A DNA stretch of 64,000 nt from NCBI RefSeq assembly GCF_011074885.1, contig NC_054690.1, positions 1,307,001 to 1,371,000 of the forward strand, written 5' to 3'. The stretch comes from Brettanomyces bruxellensis. Lineage: Eukaryota > Ascomycota > Pichiomycetes > Pichiales > Pichiaceae. The position numbers and the translations under genes were made by a program. The notes under the pieces are model-generated. The model was given only the letters and a program-made list of their open reading frames with translations. It ran no database searches and was not told where the DNA came from. Every line of letters begins with the position of its first letter. The stretch's first letter is position 1. Of this stretch, positions 20,923-32,485 are shown piece after piece.

Positions 20923-22532
20923 ATGTTTACACAAGTTTTATTATCTTTACTGCCCTCACCTTTAATTAAGCAGATCTTTTTCAAAGAGCTGCCCATTTTA
21001 AATATGATTGCGTCTGCTGACGGAGGTGTTGGTAAAAGTAAAGTACCGCAAACAGATGAAGCTGAAGGTGGAAACTTAGATGATCAAAATATTGACAGAA
21101 GTTTGGATAATAATGAAGGAATATCATATCCCGAGGTCTATAATCCAGTAAATGAACATGTGGATGTTATGGAGAATGGTAATGATGAATTTTATGGCAA
21201 GAAACTTGGATTTTGGGGCAGATTTAGGAAGGCATACCCCAACATAGGGCTTACAGTTTTGTCGATACTAAGTTGGTACTTTTTTTCTTTAAGCATATCG
21301 TTATACAACAAGTGGATGTTTTCAAAAAACAACCTAGATTTTGCGTATCCAATAATAATAACATCTTTTCATCAGGCCATTCTTTTCGGTTTGTCTTTAC
21401 TCACTTTACGCATTTTCCCAAGGTTTAGACTCAATTATGATTTGAAATCACCTTCAGGCAAAGCAAACGGGTACGAGCAACTTCAAACGAATAATTCCGC
21501 ACAAGGTGAAGCCGATGAAACGTATCAGTTGCAAACAGAAGAAGAATCAGGGCGGCAGAAAATCAACAATGATGTGGATTTAGAGGAAGATGCGAAACCC
21601 GGAAAAAATCGAAAGTTATGTTATATTCCACCAATTGCTGAATATTTAACAAAAATTCTCCCGTGCTCGTTGGCATCGGCCGGTGACATTGGATTTGGAA
21701 ATGTTGCATTTCGCTTTATTACGCTTTCCTTGTACACTATGGTGAAAACATCGTCACTTGTCTTTGTGCTACTATGGGGTGTCGCATTCAAGTTGGAAAA
21801 AATGACATGTAAGATTTTGACCATCGTTATTATAATGGTGTCTGGTGTTTGCATGATGGTCTGGGGTCAGCAGGATGATTCCAGCAACTCAAAAAAAGTT
21901 TTAAGGATTGTTCTCAAGCGATTTATAGAGGTCTTTGAAAGAGAATCGTCGGAAAACGGCAAGAAATACGTCATATTAGGAGTCGGGTTAGTTCTTCTGG
22001 CCTCGTGTATGTCTGGACTTCGATGGGCACTTACACAAATAATGCTTAAGCGAAGTAGGAGAACGCGAAACCCGGTTCTCACCATGTTGTATCTTTCACC
22101 AGCAATGTCACTAGTGCTATTCATAATTGGTTCTGCTGTTGAAGGATTTGGTAATTTTGTCAATTGTCACGTTTGGAAAGATAAAGGATTCTTCATGACT
22201 TGCATACTTATTCTTATTCCCGGTCTATTAGCATTTTTTATGACACTCTCCGAGTATATTCTCTTGCAATGTGCTACATTGCTGACACTTTCCATTACTG
22301 GCATATTCAAAGAACTTCTCACAATATTTGCATCAGGTTTGGTTTTCGGCGATAAATTGAACACTATAAATATTATTGGCCTTGTGGTAACATTTACTGA
22401 TATCGTATGCTACAATGTGTACCGTTTTCAACAGAATACAGAGGCCCAGAAAACTGAAGATCCATCTTTAAAGGCCAGAATGCGTGCAACCTCACATGAA
22501 TTTGTTGATATCGAGCTTAGTAGTATAATTAT

Positions 22533-22574
<42 letters not shown>

Positions 22575-22632
22575 CAATGAAGATGGGCATTCACTTAATA
22601 ACGGTGAAAACCATCGAAGGATCGAGTCTTAG
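20923..22632 (+). CDS. YMD8: Ymd8/SLC35C2-like nucleotide-sugar or triose-phosphate-type transporter
   Basis: 569 residues with about ten hydrophobic segments between residues 105 and 510 and a hydrophilic loop of about 70 residues after the second or third span. The core carries family blocks such as SLYNKWMFSKNN near the first span, GDIGFGNVAFRFITLSLYTMVKTSSLVFVLLWG in the middle, and FKELLTIFASGLVFGD near the end. These are typical of the triose-phosphate-transporter branch of the drug/metabolite transporters, closest in my reading to yeast Ymd8 and SLC35C2. A Golgi or COPI-vesicle location and nucleotide-sugar cargo are family inferences. Translation may begin at the first ATG or at Met28 (MIASADGG), since the first 27 residues look poorly conserved. 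The C-terminal tail has a run of about 14 Asp. Confidence 0.8.
22534..22575 (+). repeat. (GAT)n microsatellite encoding poly-Asp
   Basis: Fourteen consecutive GAT codons near the 3' end of the YMD8-like gene, likely to vary in copy number. Confidence 0.9.
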
Positions 22633-23390
22633 TCATGTTTTGATAACATGAGGTCGAAACGAAGCCAGATTTTCCGGGATTGTTGAGTTGTGTGTTTGGC
22701 AATGTTGTTTTGCATCCTTGCACCATATATATCCTGTGAATTGCATGGTATTTGGTGAGCAGAGAGCTTTGCAAACCATAAAAATACATATATACTTAAT
22801 CAGAACATTAAATTTATTTCCACAACCAAATTCCCTCTGGGAACTAGAGTTTCCATCGGTTATTTGTCCAGAGTATATCGCACTTGGTACAATCGTATGA
22901 AAATTTTGGATGTTCTGCATGAGAAGCACCGCCGATGCGGCTGAATTCGGCAATCGTATAAAATTTCCCCTTTGGATTATGACGTCGCTTTTTTTCTCGC
23001 ATACCCCTTTTTCTGATCTGTTAGAAGGCCAAGTGCAAATACATACGGATAGCGGGGTCACAATTCGAACTTGCTAAGCACAATATCTTATTTCTCAATT
23101 TTTTTACTTCACGTTCTTGTTTTGTGTTTATTAAAATACCAGAATTTTCAATTAGTATCCCTTTGAGCACTGCAATTATTTTAGGCTAGCGCAGACATCC
23201 TCATCTCCATCTGTTAAAACTAGTTGTATTTGCCCCGCATCCGGATATCGCATTACTTTTATAAAAAAACGCCATTTACGAAATTCTCAGTACCCGGGTG
23301 AATCAATTATATTACAACTAAATACCAGTGCAGCTTTGCCACAGCTTGATTATCATTGCAAATTATCATCACTAGCTACACGGACAAGTT
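22633..23390. promoter_or_regulatory. Intergenic YMD8-SAF1
   Basis: Non-coding region holding the YMD8 terminator and SAF1 promoter. A minus-strand open frame (22633-23061) has no suitable ATG and no protein-like pattern. Confidence 0.45.
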
Positions 23391-24851
23391 ATGGAGCAGT
23401 CTCTAATTCTTAGACTTCCTGAAGACATTCTTGTTTTTCATGTGGTCAAGTATTTGGAACTGAAAGACATTAAAAACTTGTTCTTGACTTGCAAGCAGCT
23501 TAACAGAAGCCTCAACTGTCCCACTGTTTGGCATGTTATTTACATGAAAACTTTCGCTGAGGCACAGGACGAAAACTATTCGTTTGAGATGTTCTATAAG
23601 TGGGGACCGGCAATGTACAAACAAAGAAAGCATTCGGTGTTGAAATTGTTCGGCTCAAACAGTTTTGGAAGGCTGGGATGTACACGAGAAACATATAATA
23701 ATTCGAAGTATGAAATTGTTAACGGTCAACGAAGATATTATGGAACTTTCCAGATGACTTCCCAGAGTGGGTATGCTGACATTTCCGCAGGAGGTTTTTC
23801 ATTCGAGATTCTTGGAATTGACGGAACACTTAGTTTTACAGGCTATGATTGGCATGGCAGACTTGGACGCATTGCACCAGGCTTAAAAGGTGAGAGGATT
23901 GGTACTATTCAGGCTGCTCGTCCTAGAAATCCCATAAATACAGTTCAGGCTCTTTACTGGAAGACTTTGCCTCGATTTACGGCCGTTAGCTCCGGTAGAG
24001 CTCACTTTCTTGCCCTTGATTCTGACAATAATTTATGGACATGGGATGATGGACATGTTTTATTATATGGAGAGCATCTTACGCTTTGGGATGGAATCAT
24101 TGACAAGGAAATCAAAGGGAAAATTTTAAAGATTAGAGCTGGCTGGAACCTAAATTCTTGTATGGTTGCAGGTGTCGGAATAGTTGTGTGGTCATACAGA
24201 ACAGTAAATAATTCGCTCACAAAGGCGTACGTTCGTATACTACCTAGAACGAATGAAAACTACATCTTTGACTACGTTCTTTTAGAAAGTGCTGTAATTA
24301 TGATTGATCGGCATGGTATCTTAGAAAAAATTGATTTTTCCGGCTTGAATTTAGATGAAATTTCATCAGAAAACGTGCATTTACCACCCACAGTTGTTTT
24401 GGATCAGTTTATGAGCTATATCAAGACCAATGGTTCCTCTCGATTTATTCGGTTGAGTGGTTGTTATGAGACATTCGCAGTCATTTCAGAGGGTGATGAT
24501 GTTTTGATCGGGAAAAGAGGCCGGATGCAATTCAAACTTCCATTGATAATGGCATCGTTGAAGCAGAAATCAATTATTACTGTTGCAGCTGGCGATTATC
24601 ACTTTTTAGCACTAGATAATAAAGGTCAGGTGTATTCCTGGGGAAGGGAATCTATGGCAAATAATTGTTTGGGGTTGGGAAAGCTCACGACAATTTTAAG
24701 TAAAGGCATTGGGTATATGGACGGTAAAGATCTCGTGGTTCCAGATCCACAGCCTATTCAAGTTTCAGGTAGGGTACTTGCAATAGCTGCGGCCGGATGG
24801 CATTCGGCATTAATAGTTGCCCCAAACGCACCTGACTCTGACAATTCATAA
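23391..24851 (+). CDS. SAF1: F-box protein with RCC1-like repeats (Saf1-like)
   Basis: 486 residues. An F-box lies at about residues 7-47 (LRLPEDILVFHVVKYLELKDIKNLF...LNCPTVW). It is followed by RCC1-type repeats: FGSNSFGRLG (about 86), FTGYDWHGRLGR (about 149), the blade motif VSSGRAHFLALD, and near the C-terminus VAAGDYHFLALDNKGQVYSWG with AAAGWHSALIV. This combination matches yeast Saf1, the substrate receptor of an SCF ubiquitin ligase. In S. cerevisiae it targets adenine deaminase Aah1 when cells enter quiescence. The F-box would bind Skp1 and the propeller the substrate. The same substrate is assumed, not shown. Confidence 0.82.
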   Translation: MEQSLILRLPEDILVFHVVKYLELKDIKNLFLTCKQLNRSLNCPTVWHVIYMKTFAEAQDENYSFEMFYKWGPAMYKQRKHSVLKLFGSNSFGRLGCTRETYNNSKYEIVNGQRRYYGTFQMTSQSGYADISAGGFSFEILGIDGTLSFTGYDWHGRLGRIAPGLKGERIGTIQAARPRNPINTVQALYWKTLPRFTAVSSGRAHFLALDSDNNLWTWDDGHVLLYGEHLTLWDGIIDKEIKGKILKIRAGWNLNSCMVAGVGIVVWSYRTVNNSLTKAYVRILPRTNENYIFDYVLLESAVIMIDRHGILEKIDFSGLNLDEISSENVHLPPTVVLDQFMSYIKTNGSSRFIRLSGCYETFAVISEGDDVLIGKRGRMQFKLPLIMASLKQKSIITVAAGDYHFLALDNKGQVYSWGRESMANNCLGLGKLTTILSKGIGYMDGKDLVVPDPQPIQVSGRVLAIAAAGWHSALIVAPNAPDSDNS

Positions 24852-25375
24852 TTACAAGTTTGCTACGAGGAATGTTTTTTCCCCTCGTCTTCCTGTTACC
24901 ATATAATGATTTTTTTTTCTTTCTTTACCATCATCTAGACTTTAATTTCTTGTGTCTTTCTTGTGTCATCATTTATTCTGGGTTTACTTTTTTTTCGTGC
25001 TGTGGATAATAAACGTGTTTACATTGCTCTGTATTCAGCAAAAGTGCTGATAAAACTTTAAAAGAACATTCTACGCCGAGAACTTTAACTAGGGGACGCG
25101 GGAAAAAAAAGGGGAAAAAATAAAATAAAAAATCACTTTCAGATAGCGGCTAATCAATTTATTTACTTGACACTTGGAGATAAGAAATTTCAGAAGTAGA
25201 TGACACATTCATTCATGCTTTGAATCATTTAGTTTATTCGTTGATTTTTGGCTGGTAAACCAAACCATACGTACAAGAAATACGTGAACCGAAATCTAGA
25301 GGGACTAACTTCTATATTTTTCTCCCAGTTTTTTATTTTATTTTGGCATTTGCGGGTGATAAGCATAATCTAAAG
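24852..25375. promoter_or_regulatory. Intergenic SAF1 to small membrane protein
   Basis: AT-rich. A GGACTAAC at about 25311 followed by a pyrimidine stretch and CAG at 25326-25328 resembles a 3' splice site in the leader of the next gene. No matching donor with an upstream ATG was found, so a 5'-UTR intron remains only possible. Confidence 0.4.
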
Positions 25376-25798
25376 ATGGTGGAATCAGACGATCTTCTGA
25401 TTATGTCCAAGAAGACAGGCCAAATCATGAAAGAGAAGCAGGGCTTTGCACCGTCTGAGAAGGATGATGAGCCTGCTAAGCAATATGATGGAAAGTATTA
25501 TACTTTCATAGATTTCAAACCAGACCTGAAAAAATGGTCTGAGATGGATGATCAAAGTTGGAGTTTGATTATTGGATTTGTTCTGATCAGAGTGTTATCG
25601 CCATTAATTCTCGTATTACATACAGTTTTTACATTTGGCTACATGTGGTTCAAATTTAGATTAAGATTAGATAACCCGGTTCTTGCCAAGATTTATCCAT
25701 ATCTCATGACTTGGTTATGTCTGGATTTACTTATAGTCCAGTTCGGTAACAAGTGGTTGTTTAGCCACAATTACTACAGGTTACGGAATAGGGATTAG
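25376..25798 (+). CDS. Small two-helix membrane protein of unknown function
   Basis: 140 residues from the first ATG (MVESDDLLIMSKKTGQ). The N-terminal ~60 residues are charged and probably cytoplasmic. Two or three hydrophobic segments follow (about 64-93 and 108-123), and the protein ends in a basic tail (YYRLRNRD). The frame stays open upstream without an ATG. I do not recognise the family. The tandem hydrophobic hairpin and lack of a signal peptide fit an ER or other endomembrane protein; this is inference. Confidence 0.65.
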   Translation: MVESDDLLIMSKKTGQIMKEKQGFAPSEKDDEPAKQYDGKYYTFIDFKPDLKKWSEMDDQSWSLIIGFVLIRVLSPLILVLHTVFTFGYMWFKFRLRLDNPVLAKIYPYLMTWLCLDLLIVQFGNKWLFSHNYYRLRNRD

Positions 25799-26994
25799 AT
25801 GTTCTGATATGTGTACACACTCTGGAATTCTTCCGACACATTATTGCCCGTGGAGTTCGGAATTAAATGTTTGCTAGGCACGCTTTTTCGTTTACTTACA
25901 GTTCCGGAAACCATAAATACACGAAGAAGCTTTTTGTAATTGCTTATTATATGCTTGGTCGTACTAGTAAAACATTTGTTAATTTAAATGGCAGTCCATT
26001 ATCGATACATGTGTAAATAGTGTGAAAAAGGAATGCATCCTATCCTTCTTATGCGTGTAATATTTCGGAATAATTACGTTTTCTTCCTTCCACTCTGTAA
26101 GTTGTAATAATTGGTATCAACGTGCACCAGAAAATAAAATAATATTGGTTCGGATTATGTGCTACTCGGGATTTAAATTCAAAATCTTCCGAAAATGACT
26201 GTAAAACAGGTATTCGTCAAAGTGGATTGTGAATTTGTGCACCGGCAAGATGAGTCCGGAACCCGAGCTAAGTAAATCCAGATCTTATAATATGTACTAG
26301 TCCAGATGTGGACCCTACCTAAATCATATGCCTCAACAGTGATGTATATGCGGAATAATAGCAAGCCAAAAAAATCTAAGGCAGTTCTATATTCCATAAC
26401 ATTCCAATGACGTCATAGCAGGTCATTGTGATTATTGAGTCGTCAAAAAGGCTGCGCCTTAAGGAATCGGAAAGAAGAAGAAAAAAGGTTTTTTGGGTTT
26501 AACATAGTAACCAAACATGTTTTACATCATAATAATTGCCATGTTAAATCACGCATTCAGAGACTTACACCCCTGAATTTTGTTTTCTATTAGTCGAAGC
26601 CTTAAATGGCGTCTACTAATCCAATTTTGAAATGTGTAGTTTTTCGGCTCCAAAATGGCCTTCCAGCGAAAAAAAAAAAAAAAATATTATAACAATAAAA
26701 TTAATTGTGGAAATTACCTCATTGAGATAAGGCAAGTAGCAAATCAGAATAGAAGAAGGGAGTGTAACTGAAAACAGTATACGTGAGTGCATAAACATTG
26801 GTTGTCTTCCACATACGTGCAGGAAACTGGTTTTCTATATAAAGGTAAAGGGATCCGCTTTTTTTTTATGCTAATAGGCCTTTTCATCATACCTTGGCCG
26901 ACCTCTTCAAATTTTTTCCACAATTAAAGACTAACAGTTCAATCATTACAGAAGGCTTAGATCACGTTAGCATAAATTTGAATTAAAAACCAAC
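25799..26994. promoter_or_regulatory. 1.2-kb intergenic region
   Basis: No credible coding frame. A tract of A's lies at about 26668-26684. A TATATAAAG-like TATA element at 26835-26845 sits about 150 bases before the next start codon and is a good candidate for its core promoter. Confidence 0.45.
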
Positions 26995-28626
26995 ATGACT
27001 GAAATCAATAATCCAAGATTATTTTTAAGGCGATCAAATACTTCCAGTAATTTGAACGGTGTTCCATCAACAACGAAATTTGGTACTATCTCTGATGAAC
27101 GTACTCCAAGGAAGTCCGGTTTCCAATCTTTCCTTAACAATGATGGAATTGATCAGATGAAGCCAGAGCCTAAGAAGGCCAGCTCATCTATTTCACTTTC
27201 TGATCAGTGGGCTGGATCTCTTCAGCAGATGACAAAGCTTAATGAACCTGTCGATGAGGAATCAAATGCAGCTTTGGAGGGGTTAGTGAAGAAGTCGCAA
27301 ACTGCATTATCCAGCTTGTCCTTAACGGAAAGCTCCGGTAAAAGGTATAGGAAAAAGATTATTGATCACCCTAGAGTGGCTTCTTATGCTTTTGCCTTTG
27401 ATATAGATGGTGTTATTAAGAATGGACCACAAACAATCCCTTATGCTCGGGAAGCAATGAGAATGCTTAATGGTGATAACAAGTACCGGATACTGGTTCC
27501 ATATATTTTTGTCACTAATGGTGGAGGAAATCCAGAGTCTGAAAGAGCCAAAGATCTCTCAAAACGCTTAGACTGTGAAATAAACGAGGAGCAAATTATT
27601 CAAGGTCATACTCCAATGAAAAGTCTTGCTTCATTATACAAGAATGTTCTGGTTGTTGGCGGAGTTGGCGACACTTGTCGGAAAATTGCCGAAGGTTATG
27701 GATTTGAAAATGTGTACATACCGTTGGATGTCATGTACTGGAACCCTGCAGTGTCTCCTTACTACACACTAAGTGAAGAGGAAAAGAATATTTGCAAGAA
27801 GGATGTTAATTTCTCGAAGACAAAGATTGATGCTATTTTGGTATTTGCTGACTCCAGGAATTGGGCCGCTGATGAGCAAATCATCTTGGAACTCCTTCTT
27901 TCCAAAGGCGGTTATATGGGCACTGTCTCAAAGAATTATAACCAGGGACCTGCACTTTATTTTGCTCATTCTGATTTTATCTGGTCCACTGACTACAAGC
28001 TTTCCAGATATGGCATGGGAGCTTTGCAAGTTTCGATTGCTGCACTTTACAAAGAAACTACTGGTAAGGAACTTAAAGTGACAAGATTCGGCAAACCCCA
28101 ACGTGGTACGTTTAAATTTGCAAAGAAAGTCCTTTCTAATTGGCGTAGAGATGTGTTGGAGGAATATGTTGAAGTTCTAGCAGAGATTCCAGACGGTGAA
28201 GATGAGGATGCAGTCACAAAGAGACTAGCAAAATCAATAAATATGGGTCCAATGAAAAAGAAAGGCAGTTCTCGTCGTGGTTCAAATACGAGTATGAGCA
28301 GCACTGAGTCTGATGAATCTGGGGATTCTGATGAAGGTCTTACTTTCCGCGTTATGAATGCAATCGGTAGGCAAATACCTCAGCCTTCGACAGTTTATTT
28401 TGTGGGTGACACACCTGATTCGGATATCAGATTTGCAAACTCACATGATGAGTCTTGGTATTCCATTCTTGTGAAGACTGGCGTTTATCAGGAAGGCACT
28501 GTTCCTAAATATCAGCCAAAGAAGATTGAAGATAATGTTTTGGAGGCTGTGAAGTTTGCTATTCGTAGAGAGGCAAAAAAGGAATTGGATGAGTGGAATG
28601 CGGATGCAGTTGATCCAGAAAATTAG
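26995..28626 (+). CDS. HAD-superfamily hydrolase of the CECR5/YKR070W type
   Basis: 543 residues. HAD motifs are complete: motif I FDIDGVIKNG (nucleophile Asp at about 136, second Asp at 138), motif II FVTNGGG, a conserved lysine in FGKPQRGTF, and motif IV VGDTPDSDIRFAN. The class IIA cap lies between motifs II and III. This is the CECR5 family, whose yeast member YKR070W is mitochondrial and of unknown substrate. Unusual points are a ~130-residue Ser-rich N-terminal extension without an obvious mitochondrial presequence, and a charged Ser-rich insert of ~70 residues between the lysine motif and motif IV (about 380-450). The insert contains an RRGSNTS site that could be phosphorylated by PKA-like kinases. 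Confidence 0.82.
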   Translation: MTEINNPRLFLRRSNTSSNLNGVPSTTKFGTISDERTPRKSGFQSFLNNDGIDQMKPEPKKASSSISLSDQWAGSLQQMTKLNEPVDEESNAALEGLVKKSQTALSSLSLTESSGKRYRKKIIDHPRVASYAFAFDIDGVIKNGPQTIPYAREAMRMLNGDNKYRILVPYIFVTNGGGNPESERAKDLSKRLDCEINEEQIIQGHTPMKSLASLYKNVLVVGGVGDTCRKIAEGYGFENVYIPLDVMYWNPAVSPYYTLSEEEKNICKKDVNFSKTKIDAILVFADSRNWAADEQIILELLLSKGGYMGTVSKNYNQGPALYFAHSDFIWSTDYKLSRYGMGALQVSIAALYKETTGKELKVTRFGKPQRGTFKFAKKVLSNWRRDVLEEYVEVLAEIPDGEDEDAVTKRLAKSINMGPMKKKGSSRRGSNTSMSSTESDESGDSDEGLTFRVMNAIGRQIPQPSTVYFVGDTPDSDIRFANSHDESWYSILVKTGVYQEGTVPKYQPKKIEDNVLEAVKFAIRREAKKELDEWNADAVDPEN

Positions 28627-28937
28627 ACAAAACTGCTAGTACGGTATGCAGAAACTGCATAATTTTAAAACACGTTCCTTTTCTATCAAGTCAAAGGTTT
28701 CGATCTCATATTTTCGGTCGTGCCTCATTAGTTCGCTTAGTTATATCATACAAGGTTTAGTTTATCATCGGCGAATGAAATCTAGCAAGTAATGGTCATT
28801 AACTTTTTCGGTTTTTCTATATCTAACTTATTATTATTCAAAAATAAAACAACACTTCAAATGTAATGTTAATATCTGTAATGCATTGCTTCTTGTTTTA
28901 ATTTCTTTTGTTCCTGCAAAAAATCAATTCCTCCAAG
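28627..28937. other. 3' region of the HAD gene
   Basis: AT-rich, non-coding, shared with the 3' flank of the minus-strand tRNA gene. No further feature seen. Confidence 0.5.
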
Positions 28938-28957
28938 AAAAAAAAAAAAATTAAAAA
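28938..28957 (-). terminator. Pol III terminator of tRNA-Met
   Basis: On the minus strand, just past the tRNA 3' end, there is a run of five T's (28953-28957) and then a second of 13 T's (28938-28950), a strong RNA polymerase III stop. Confidence 0.85.
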
Positions 28958-28961
28958 TTAA

Positions 28962-29035
28962 TGCTTCTAGCGAGGTTCGAACTCGCGATCTTCAGATTAT
29001 GAGACTAACGCCTTAACCAGCTGGGCCACAGAAGC
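28962..29035 (-). tRNA. tRNA-Met (CAU), elongator type
   Basis: 74 nt, folds as a full cloverleaf. The acceptor stem is GCTTCTG paired with TAGAAGC and the discriminator is A. The D-arm contains AGCTGGTTAA. The anticodon loop is CTCATAA with anticodon CAT, and the T-loop is TTCGAAC (B box). The anticodon stem and loop closely match yeast elongator tRNA-Met. There is no intron, and no encoded CCA, as normal for eukaryotes. Confidence 0.93.
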
Positions 29036-31145
29036 AATTCGAATTTTGTATTCGACGTGCTTTTACATAGTATTAATGTAATTAAACGCCTAAGAGTTAT
29101 AATATACTTTTTTGATGTTCTTTTTTACCAAGGTTGTATAAAATCTTATATTTTATTTTCTAATATTAAAATATGATACTAAAAATGATTCCGACTATGC
29201 TGCTATGTGGGACATATGAGAATATTACCTAGTATTAGGCAATCTATTATTATATGTCATTAGATTTATTTGTTTTGAGATCTGAACTTATTCTAGAGTA
29301 ACGAAGATTTAGAATAATATCTATTAGAGACAATCCTGGATAAAATGCACTAACTGTGTATGTTATGGAATCAGCAGAAAAATGGTTATGCGTGATCATA
29401 ATTCTGTTTTTGAGAATTAAATCTTTTTTTTATATTATGTATGATTACCTCACTTTATTTTCCTTTTTATTTTTACTTTACTTTATCTCTTTTATATATC
29501 TTGTTTCTTCTACGAAGGGACGAGACCCGATAGCCTATTTTGCAATACGACTAGTTCGACTCGACTCCACTTTGATGGTAACAGAGTAAAGGGAGTAAAT
29601 TCATTTTCTTCTATCGTGACACCTACACAATTGTTAGAATTAACATTATCACACAGACCACTTGGTACATTTATATCCACCCACTTAGGTAACCGACCTT
29701 ACAATTGTCTGAATCTCTCCGACTGCTAGGTTCTTATTAGTTCTATTAAAGAAGGAGTTTGATAGTTAAAGCCCGGGAGTAACTCATAAGGTCTCTCTTA
29801 ACTCCGACATGCTATTTCTTTATGGCGATTTTGAACTCATGGCTTATTTTTGAGAATGGTTGAATAAAATCAGTTATTAATAACGTATTATAGTTGAATG
29901 TCTTGTCTGTTCTGTGAGCATATGTCTGCAACAAGTTTTAAAGACAACTAAAAATATGTTAGTTTGAGCCGCTACAAAACCGGATATCTACAATGCCTGG
30001 AGATAACTATACTTGAATAATATTAACATATCTTCGAGATCTTAATTGTGTTGCACGAAGCATAGAGGAAAAAAACGTACTTCCTCTACCCTGTCATCAT
30101 TGTATGGACCAGTTGAATTACAAAATAGACTATTGGTCTCGCAATTTTGCGAGAGATGAAAGTTATCTATAAAAGGTAGTAAAGCAAAATTCAACTAGTT
30201 TGTGGAAAGAGAGCCAAACAATATTATCTAATCGACCTACCTTGTGAACTCTGATTTTAAATATTTTCGCACCCGAAAACCTGTCAAATATGAAATGGAT
30301 CTCAGATACTTTTAGATTTCTTTTTCACCACTTCTTATTCTTCACCTTTCACGACTCTTTATTTCTGTTCTTTTCTTTTTGATCTTAAAACACTCTACCA
30401 ATTCACAGATTTTGAAGAAAGAATACTTGAATTTAGTTCATAAAAATGTCGAACTCTCTTCATACACGCTAGGGATTACAATACATTTTTATGCTTTCCG
30501 TATTTCTAAACATAGACGATACATTCTCAATAGGATTATCTTTAACGAATATCATTTTTTATCAAGAAATTCCAATCATCCTGATTGCATCTTCAGTAAC
30601 ATATGCACATACCCGAAAACGCTGCAACCGAGTGTAAACAATTTCTCATTACGATTACTTCTGAGCAGATTCCAAATAAACTATGGCTATAATGATTTCC
30701 ACAAGATATGAACAATAAACTCCTGATGATTTAAAATTTTCTAAGCAATATAACACTTTTTTCACTCACAACGATGCCCAGCAAAACACATTCAGAGAGG
30801 TTAGTACACTTGACAATTATTTCGATAAAGAAGGGTACTGGTATGAAATGGGTAAAAGCTTTTTACGAAACTTACGTAAAATAGGAGGTATCAATGAAGC
30901 TTTTGTTTAAGCGAATTCTGAACATGCTCATTTACTAGTTTATCGATGAAGCAGATCATACAATTAAAGTGACGACAGTAAGTAAATTCAATTACATGTG
31001 TCTTTTTCGAGGGCCAGGTTAAAATTACAAGAATTCATTTAGAAACAGTAGGATATAAAAAGTAACCAATCTAGAAAATAATTAATATTAATATTACAAC
31101 CAAAGAAATAAAATGAAATGTACACGCAAACAAAAACTAACCAAT
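29036..31145. other. 2.1-kb gene-free region upstream of the tRNA
   Basis: AT-rich, with no protein-like frame. The region just upstream of Pol III genes is a usual target for Ty-like elements, so degenerate LTR material is plausible. I could not find paired ends or a target duplication. A TATAAAAGG sequence occurs at about 30171. Confidence 0.35.
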
Positions 31146-32485
31146 TTATAGCGTGCCATTCGGTGGACGAGGAACAATCATTTGCTGAAACTGGGGAATA
31201 TGAGGATCAAAAACTTGTGGTCCAGGGGCGGGACGTCCACCCATCTGTTGCTGCAACAGTTCTTGACCTTTCTGATAATCCAGCATTTGATTAACGTAAG
31301 GTGGAGGATACATCTGCAGTTGTTGTTGAGGTGGATGTGGCATTTGTTGCTGATCTACCACTCTTGGAAATGTTGCAGGAGCGTTTGCTGGAGTAGGAGG
31401 TTGATAAGGCCACGATCCGGAAGGATACGGTGCTGTTGAAAATGGCCGTGTAAGTTGTGATGGACTTTGCCGTGGTTGCTGCTGTGAAATTTGCTGCTGT
31501 GGGATGGTAAATCCCTGTGGAACATTAACAGGAACATACCCAGCTGTAGATGGCATACCAGAGCGGGAACGCCAGGAGGGTAAGAAGGTGAAGTCACAGG
31601 AACCATGCCAGGATAACCAGGTGTCTGCGAAGATGGAGGGTATGACCACTGGACGGGTTGAGGGCCAACAAAAGATGCATTTTGTGGAATATATTGCGGC
31701 GGCACATAACTAGGCATCGGTGGTGCGGAATAAGATGCTGCAGGAACTCTGAAAGCATGTTCTCCTGCTTTTGATTGGGCCTTTAAAATCTTGCTTCGAA
31801 TCATGGCATCCACGTGTGCATATCCACTGCATATCTTGTGCGACTTGATACAGTTGTGGCAGAAGGGACGATGCTCATCACATTTAATGCGTCTTCTTCT
31901 GCACGTAAGACAACCTGTCCGACTTCTTCTGCTGAATGCTCTCTTCTTATGAACATCGTTATGCTTCTTCTGAGGAGAAGAAGTCATTGAAGAAGAACGC
32001 GACGACCCAGTAAAAGACATGGAGGTATCTGCAGTAGTTGTCATCCCATGACTTTGATCTGGTTTGGATGATTTATCCATAACAACTGGAATTTCATGCT
32101 TTGGGCTTGAAGACCTCTTCTGTTTATCCACCAACTCTCGGTGATCCATCGGTGATAACAACCTGTGAATATTCGAAACGCTTCTTTTCGCAGTTTTCGG
32201 TGTGCTTAAGTTTAATTCCGCAGATACCACTTTTGGTTGTGAATAAACCACTGATTCTTTTAAAGGTTGTATATGTGAAGAATGTTCGATCGACGTGGAA
32301 GTCATTAGTGTATGTCGGTCACTCAAAGCAGCCTGTTCATTCGAGGAAACTCTTTTCATTATATTTGCGGCAGTGCTTCGAATCGTTGCTCCCTTAGGAA
32401 ACGGGGAAGACGTCTTTTCTGTAGAAACTAATGCACCTAGTGTTGCTGAGGTATTTGTGGGCACATCCTTCTGTTTTGAAAGCAT
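31146..32485 (-). CDS. Zn2Cys6 transcription factor with apparent frameshift
   Basis: Starts at ATG 32485. The N-terminal half is Ser/Lys-rich and holds a zinc cluster with Cys at 192, 195, 202, 209, 212 and 219 (spacing 2-6-6-2-6), containing the motif CRRRRIKCDEHRPFCHNC. A Pro/Gln/Tyr-rich tail follows, resembling an activation domain. Around 31563-31572 the protein-like reading moves to another frame: one frame ends in sensible sequence at YPPGVP, and the Pro/Gln-rich reading resumes at SGMPSTAGYVPV and runs to a stop at 31146. One base missing from the CCC run (31565-31567 on the plus strand, GGG) would join them into about 446 residues. Without correction the protein would end at 31355 with an unrelated tail. 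A sequencing error is as likely as a real mutation. The target genes are unknown. Confidence 0.78.

Noticed and set aside
29631..30320. TGTTAGAATT start and TATAAAAGG at 30171, suggesting a Ty-type solo LTR near the tRNA
   Set aside because: No matching 3' end or 5-bp target duplication could be found.
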